A DNA stretch of 64,000 nucleotides from Micrococcaceae bacterium Sec5.7. Its GTDB lineage: Bacteria > Actinomycetota > Actinomycetes > Actinomycetales > Micrococcaceae. This document shows positions 57,600-64,000 of the stretch, in pieces. Under the pieces are notes generated by a model. That model worked only from the letters and a program-made list of their open reading frames with translations, searched no databases and was not told where the DNA came from. Numbering within the stretch: position 1 is the first letter of the stretch; each line of letters opens with the position of its first letter. A program made the position numbers and the translations under genes. The stretch lies in contig CP144169.1 in assembly GCA_039636785.1 (NCBI GenBank), positions 2,356,001-2,420,000 on the forward strand, read 5' to 3'.

Positions 57600-58929
57600 T
57601 AAGTGCCCCCATGCCCGCGTGCGCTTCGCCGTCTACCGGCTCGGGCCTGAAACAGATTCTGTCGATCCTGCGTCCGTCCATTCTGGTCACGCTGAGAGTT
57701 CCCCCGCCGACGTCGACGGTGTCCCCGACGGCAGCGATGCGGCCGAGCTCGCTCATGACATAGCCGCCCACTGTTTCATAGGCAGATTCATCAGGCACGG
57801 AAAGACCCGGAATCTGTTCGGAGAGTTCATCCGGCCGCAACAGCCCTGGGAAATACCAGTCGCCCGATGCGCTCTGAAGGAGACCTGGCCTGACCTTGTC
57901 ATGTTCATCGGCCACTTCCCCGACAATTTCCTCAACGAGGTCCTCCAGCGTGGCTATCCCCGCTGTTCCGCCATACTCATCGAGCACAACGGCAAGTTGC
58001 AGGTTGCCCTCTCGGAGCTCCGCGAGCAGAGCATCCAGATGGATGGTCTCCGGCACACGGAGCACGTCGGTCATGATTGCGCCGGCTTCCAGCTTCTGAC
58101 GACGGTCCCATGGCACGGCGATCGCCTTCTTGACGTGGACCAGACCGCGGATGTCATCAGCCGAATCGCCGATCACCGGGAACCGCGAGTAGCCAGTGCG
58201 CCGCGCCGCGTCCACAACGTCAGAGACGGGCTGATCTGCATCGATGGTCTCCACCCGGATCCTGGGCGTCATGACATCCGCCGCGGTACGACCGGAGAAG
58301 TTGAGCGTCCTGGCCACAAAGTTTGCCGTTCCGGCGTCGAGCGTTCCCATGGCGGCGGAGCGACGCACGAGGGACGCCAGCTCGGCCGGGGTGCGTGCAC
58401 CGGAAATCTCTTCCTTGGCCTCCAGGCCAAAGACGTTCAGGACCTTGTTGGAGAAGCCGTTGAGGACCACAATTGCCGGCTTGAAGACGGCCGTGAACAT
58501 CAGCTGCGGCCGGGCCAGGGCCTTTCCCATGGGAAACGACAGCGCAATGGCCATGTTCTTGGGCACCAACTCGCCCAGGAGCATTGAGAGCAGAGTGGCC
58601 AGGGTCATGGCCATGACAAGCGAGACCGATGCGGCTGCAGCGTCCGGAATCCCGGTGGCCCTCAGCGGTCCCTCGAGCAGCTTGCCTACAGAAGGTTGCA
58701 TGACATAGCCGGTCAGTAGCGTGGTCAGCGTAATGCCCAGCTGGCAGCTGGAAAGCTGGGTGGAGAGAGACTTAAGGCATTTGAGCAGCGGGACGGCCGC
58801 TGTGTCACCGTTGTCGATGGCCCGTTGAACCGTGGCCTGGTCGAGGGCAATCAGGGAAAATTCGACGGCCACAAAGAATCCTGTGCCCAGGATGAGCAGG
58901 AGACCTGCCGCAAGTAGAAACCACTCCAT
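57592..58929 (-). CDS. CNNM/CBS/CorC-domain membrane protein
   Basis: This 445-residue paralog has the CNNM domain (LLLILGTGFFVAVEFSLIALDQATVQRA, LLGELVPKNMAIAL), two CBS domains (DVMTPRIRVETID, LDALLAELREGNLQLAVVLDEYGGTAGIATLEDLVEEIVGE) and the CorC_HlyC domain (SGDWYFPGLLRPDEL to RMDGRRIDRICFRP). It likely exports divalent cations such as magnesium and cobalt, by family. Encoded as a pair with the shorter paralog, which may form a heteromer. Confidence 0.91.
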   Translation of the reverse strand: MEWFLLAAGLLLILGTGFFVAVEFSLIALDQATVQRAIDNGDTAAVPLLKCLKSLSTQLSSCQLGITLTTLLTGYVMQPSVGKLLEGPLRATGIPDAAAASVSLVMAMTLATLLSMLLGELVPKNMAIALSFPMGKALARPQLMFTAVFKPAIVVLNGFSNKVLNVFGLEAKEEISGARTPAELASLVRRSAAMGTLDAGTANFVARTLNFSGRTAADVMTPRIRVETIDADQPVSDVVDAARRTGYSRFPVIGDSADDIRGLVHVKKAIAVPWDRRQKLEAGAIMTDVLRVPETIHLDALLAELREGNLQLAVVLDEYGGTAGIATLEDLVEEIVGEVADEHDKVRPGLLQSASGDWYFPGLLRPDELSEQIPGLSVPDESAYETVGGYVMSELGRIAAVGDTVDVGGGTLSVTRMDGRRIDRICFRPEPVDGEAHAGMGALNE

Positions 58930-59232
58930 TCAGCAACCCGCCCCGCGGCTGTCCGGCGGGCTGTTCCGGGGGAAACCGCCCGGCGGAGGATGGTCAGCGG
59001 AGGCTGACCCTGATTCCTGAAGGGCTCCGGCCAGATGGAACACCGGAGAACGATGGGCGCGTGAACGGGGTTTGCCGGCTCTGTGGGTGAAGTGGGCGGC
59101 GCTGCTATTCCTGCTCCGCTGACAGCCCCCAGGCCGGCACCTAGATTTACTGTCCATAAGAATCTCAGTCTACAGGAGCTGTTGCCGGCGCTGCCCCTGC
59201 CCTGCCCCTGCGGGAGATCGGGGCACTGTGCG
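58930..59232 (-). other. Intergenic region between guaB1 and the CNNM pair
   Basis: This ~300-nt gap lacks a credible gene. It contains a perfect GGTCAGC-N4-GCTGACC hairpin at 58992-59009 and GC-rich stretches near 58940-58985. A promoter for the CNNM pair is expected here but none stands out. Confidence 0.5.
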
Positions 59233-60959
<1,727 letters not shown>

Positions 60960-63900
60960 GTGCCAGAGCAGCCTAGCCACCGTCTACCAGAGGAATTTGG
61001 CGGAAACGAGTGGCTCGTTGACGAACTGTACGAGCGTTACCAGCAGGACAAGAACACGGTTGATACCAAGTGGTGGCCCCTGTTTGAATCCTTCGACGCA
61101 GGTAACGGCTCCTCTTCCAACGGGACGTCGGCAGCATCTGCAGCCGCCCACCCCGCAACCCGGGAACTTCCGATCGTAGCTCCGGCTGCGGCAGCACCGG
61201 CACCGGCGCGGGCCCCGGCAGCACCCTCTTCGCCTCCCGCCGCAGCTCCGGCCGCACCGGCTTCGGCCCCTGCGGTTCCTGCCGCAGCCCCTGCCGCAGC
61301 ATCTGCCAAAAAAGCTCCGGCAACAATTGCCCGCGACGGCGCAAGGAAGCCCGACTCCGGCACCGGCTCCCAGCCCATCCCGGCCCAGCTCCCCAAGAAT
61401 GTCAAGGCCCCCACTGCTCCCGAGGAAGACGTCATCTCCGTGCTCCGCGGTCCGGCGAAGGCAATCGCGACCAACATGGTCATGAGCCTCGAGGTTCCCA
61501 CGGCAACCAGCGTCCGGGCCATCCCCGCAAAGCTGCTGATCGACAACCGGGTGGTCATCAACTCAAACCTTGCCCGCGCCCGCGGCGGCAAGGTCTCCTT
61601 CACGCACCTGATCGGCTATGCAGTCATCCGGGCGCTGGCACAGTTCCCTTCGATGAACGTGTACTACGACGAAGTGGACGGCAAGCCCGTGGCTGTCCAG
61701 CCGGCGCACGTCAACTTCGGCATTGCCATTGACATGCCCAAGCCCGACGGCACCCGGCTGCTGATGGTGCCGAACATCAAGAAGGCCGAAACCCTCAATT
61801 TCTCAGAGTTCTGGCACACGTACGAAGACCTGATCAAGCGTGCCCGTGCCGGCAAGCTCACAGCCGATGACCATTCCGGGACCACTGTCTCACTGACCAA
61901 CCCGGGTGGCATCGGCACAGTCCACTCCGTGCCGCGTCTCTCCAAGGGCCAGGCCGCCATCATCGGCGTAGGTGCACTGGACTACCCGGCCGAGTTCCAG
62001 GGCGCCAGCGAGAAGATCATCGCGAAGAACGCCATCAGCAAGGTCCTGACGCTCACATCCACGTACGATCACCGAGTCATTCAGGGTGCGGGCAGCGGTG
62101 AGTTCCTCAAGCTCGTGCACCAGCTGCTGCTGGGTGCCCAGAACTTCTATGACGAAATCTTCGAGTCCCTGCGCATCCCGTATGAGCCCGTGCGCTGGAG
62201 CCCGGACCTGCAGGTCGATCCGGCGGACGAAATCAACAAGGTAGCCCGGATCCAGCAGCTGATCCATGCCTACCGCGTCCGCGGTCACCTGATGGCCGAC
62301 ACCGATCCGCTGGAGTATGTCCAGCGGAAACACCCGGACCTTGACGTATTGACCTACGGCCTGACCCTGTGGGATCTGGACCGCGAATGGCCCACCGGCG
62401 GCTTCGGCGGCAAGCCGATGCTCAAGTTCCGCGACATTCTGGGCGTCCTGCGCGATGCCTACTGCCGGACAGCCGGAATCGAATACATGCACATCCAGGA
62501 TCCGGCCGAGCGCAAGTGGTTCCAGGACCAGATCGAACACCCGTACTCCAAGCCGAGCCGCGAAGAGCAGCTGCGCGTTGTCTCGAAGCTGAACGCTGCC
62601 GAGGCTTTCGAGACCTTCCTGCAGACCAAGTTCGTGGGCCAGAAACGCTTTTCCCTGGAAGGCGGCGAATCCCTGATTCCGCTGCTTGACGCCATCATTT
62701 CCGATGCCGCCGACGACGGCCTGGACGAGGTTGCAATCGGCATGGCCCACCGTGGCCGCCTGAACGTACTCACCAACATCGCCGGCAAGACCTACGCACA
62801 GGTCTTCCGCGAGTTCGAAGGCACCCAGGATCCCCGCTCCGTACAGGGATCCGGTGACGTCAAGTACCACCTGGGCACCGAAGGTACGTTCACTTCGGAC
62901 AACGGCAAGGAGACCAAGGTCTACCTGGCCGCCAACCCGTCACACCTGGAAGCCGTGGACGCCGTCCTCGAAGGTATCGTCCGCGCCAAGCAGGACCGCC
63001 TGGACCAGGGCGAGACTTTTCCCGTCCTGCCCATCATGGTCCACGGCGACGCCGCATTCGCCGGACAGGGTGTTGTCGCAGAAACCCTCAACCTCTCGCA
63101 GCTCCGCGGCTACCGCACCGGTGGAACCATCCACGTGGTGGTCAACAATCAGGTCGGGTTCACCACCGCGCCGTCCTCGTCCCGGTCCTCCACCTACTCC
63201 ACCGACGTGGCCAAGATGATCCAGGCCCCGGTGTTCCACGTAAATGGAGACGACCCCGAGGCCGTGGTCCGCATCGGCCAGCTCGCCTACGACTTCCGCC
63301 AGCGTTTCCACAAGGATGTCGTCATCGACATGGTCTGCTACCGGCGCCGCGGCCACAATGAGGGCGACGACCCCTCGATGACCCAACCGCTGATGTACAA
63401 CCTGATCGAAGCCAAGCGTTCCGTCCGCAAGCTGTACACCGAGTCGCTGATCGGCCGTGGCGACATCACAGAGGAAGAAGCAGAGCAGTTGCTCCGCGAC
63501 TACCAGGAGCGCCTGGAGCGGGTCTTCGCTGAGACCCACGCAGCGCAGACCTCGCCGATCCCGATCATCACGGCGGACTCCGCCGCGGTGTCAGACATCG
63601 AGCGCCCCATCGCCCAGCAGGCAGATTCCGGCACCAACGCGCCGGCTTCCACGGCGATCTCCGCAGAGACCCTTTCGCGGATCGGCAAGGCACACCTTGA
63701 AGTTCCCGAGGGCTTCACCGTGCACGCCAAGCTCAAGCAGCTCCTGGAGAAGCGCGAGCAGATGTCCCGTGAAGGCAACATCGACTGGGGCTTCGGCGAA
63801 ATCGCCGCCTTCGGTTCGCTGATCATGGAGGGTGTACCTGTCAGGCTGGCCGGCCAGGATTCCCGCCGCGGAACGTTTGTACAGCGCCATGCCGTGTTCC

Positions 63901-64000
63901 ATGACCGCGCCAACGGCGCGGAGTGGCTGCCTCTCGGCAACCTCACGGATGACCAGGCGAAGCTGTGGATCTACGATTCGCTGCTGTCCGAATACGCTGC
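60960..64000 (+). CDS. kgd: Fused 2-oxoglutarate decarboxylase/dehydrogenase E1-E2 (partial 3')
   Basis: The frame is open from the GTG at 60960 to the right edge (1013 codons). The start is set by the family N-terminus MPEQPSHRLPEEFGGNEWLVDELYERY and a GGAAGAGG site. An Ala/Pro linker (~55-130) leads to an E2-like acyltransferase domain (LLMVPNIKKAETLNFSEFW, STYDHRVIQGAGSGEFL), then the thiamine-dependent E1 domain (GMAHRGRLNVLTNI, GDAAFAGQGVVAETLNLSQL, RRRGHNEGDDPSMTQPLMY). It carries out the 2-oxoglutarate step of the TCA cycle. The actinobacterial fusion of E2 and E1 is typical. Confidence 0.95.
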   Translation, partial: MPEQPSHRLPEEFGGNEWLVDELYERYQQDKNTVDTKWWPLFESFDAGNGSSSNGTSAASAAAHPATRELPIVAPAAAAPAPARAPAAPSSPPAAAPAAPASAPAVPAAAPAAASAKKAPATIARDGARKPDSGTGSQPIPAQLPKNVKAPTAPEEDVISVLRGPAKAIATNMVMSLEVPTATSVRAIPAKLLIDNRVVINSNLARARGGKVSFTHLIGYAVIRALAQFPSMNVYYDEVDGKPVAVQPAHVNFGIAIDMPKPDGTRLLMVPNIKKAETLNFSEFWHTYEDLIKRARAGKLTADDHSGTTVSLTNPGGIGTVHSVPRLSKGQAAIIGVGALDYPAEFQGASEKIIAKNAISKVLTLTSTYDHRVIQGAGSGEFLKLVHQLLLGAQNFYDEIFESLRIPYEPVRWSPDLQVDPADEINKVARIQQLIHAYRVRGHLMADTDPLEYVQRKHPDLDVLTYGLTLWDLDREWPTGGFGGKPMLKFRDILGVLRDAYCRTAGIEYMHIQDPAERKWFQDQIEHPYSKPSREEQLRVVSKLNAAEAFETFLQTKFVGQKRFSLEGGESLIPLLDAIISDAADDGLDEVAIGMAHRGRLNVLTNIAGKTYAQVFREFEGTQDPRSVQGSGDVKYHLGTEGTFTSDNGKETKVYLAANPSHLEAVDAVLEGIVRAKQDRLDQGETFPVLPIMVHGDAAFAGQGVVAETLNLSQLRGYRTGGTIHVVVNNQVGFTTAPSSSRSSTYSTDVAKMIQAPVFHVNGDDPEAVVRIGQLAYDFRQRFHKDVVIDMVCYRRRGHNEGDDPSMTQPLMYNLIEAKRSVRKLYTESLIGRGDITEEEAEQLLRDYQERLERVFAETHAAQTSPIPIITADSAAVSDIERPIAQQADSGTNAPASTAISAETLSRIGKAHLEVPEGFTVHAKLKQLLEKREQMSREGNIDWGFGEIAAFGSLIMEGVPVRLAGQDSRRGTFVQRHAVFHDRANGAEWLPLGNLTDDQAKLWIYDSLLSEYA

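Noticed and set aside
57469..58587. Plus-strand open frame of 372 codons
   Set aside because: Antisense to the CNNM/CorC gene, with no recognisable domain.
61890..62870. Minus-strand open frame of 326 codons
   Set aside because: Antisense to the kgd coding sequence, which shows clear E1 domain motifs.

Overview
The window comes from a high-GC actinobacterium of the Micrococcaceae, most like Arthrobacter or Pseudarthrobacter. This is judged from codon use, from GTG/TTG starts, and from the gene order argS-lysA-hom-thrC-thrB-rho-prfA-prmC-tsaC-wecA-atpIBEFHAGDC-DUF2550. No insertion sequence, prophage, CRISPR array or rRNA is visible. The only RNA gene is a tRNA-Arg(CCG).

Positions 1-25584 (minus strand) form a core block read from right to left. 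It starts with argS, followed by lysine/threonine synthesis (lysA, hom, thrC, thrB). Next are rho with a highly structured leader, release factor prfA and its methylase prmC, and tsaC for tRNA t6A. Two glycosyltransferases and wecA then follow tsaC in a chain of 4-nt overlaps. The F1Fo ATP synthase operon, a DUF2550 protein and a partial rhomboid-like/DUF2156 membrane protein (MprF-like) complete the block.

Positions 25746-32845 are accessory. A three-gene plus-strand cassette encodes an FMN-binding lipoprotein, an ApbE flavin transferase and an RnfD/NqrB-like membrane domain fused to a ferredoxin-NADP reductase module. After tRNA-Arg come a protealysin-type M4 protease and its emfourin-type inhibitor, separated by a small tandem repeat. 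A GlxA-type regulator, a small membrane protein and a WYL regulator follow, the regulators with palindromic control sites.

Positions 32877-44695 hold a complete benzoate-to-enol-lactone pathway. catR-catB-catA-catC run on the minus strand. benA-benB-benC-benD-benK and a LuxR-type ATPase regulator (BenR-like) run on the plus strand. The two arms diverge from a control region with several palindromes. The last steps to central metabolism (enol-lactone hydrolase, CoA transferase, thiolase) are not in the window.

Positions 44709-64000 contain the helicase hrpA, a rhodanese-alcohol dehydrogenase-HIT group divergent from a Cds1-like cysteine desulfhydrase, and an MBL-fold hydrolase. A zinc module follows (zur, znuA-znuC-znuB with a Zur-like box), then two CNNM/CBS transporters, guaB1 (GMP reductase type) and the 5' part of the fused 2-oxoglutarate decarboxylase/dehydrogenase gene kgd, which runs off the right edge.

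The main leads are the flavin electron-transfer cassette, the protease-inhibitor pair with its repeat (related to a repeat inside the tsaC tail), the structured rho leader, the palindromes overlapping regulator promoters, and a recurring TAGGCT-N6-start arrangement that suggests leaderless mRNAs.
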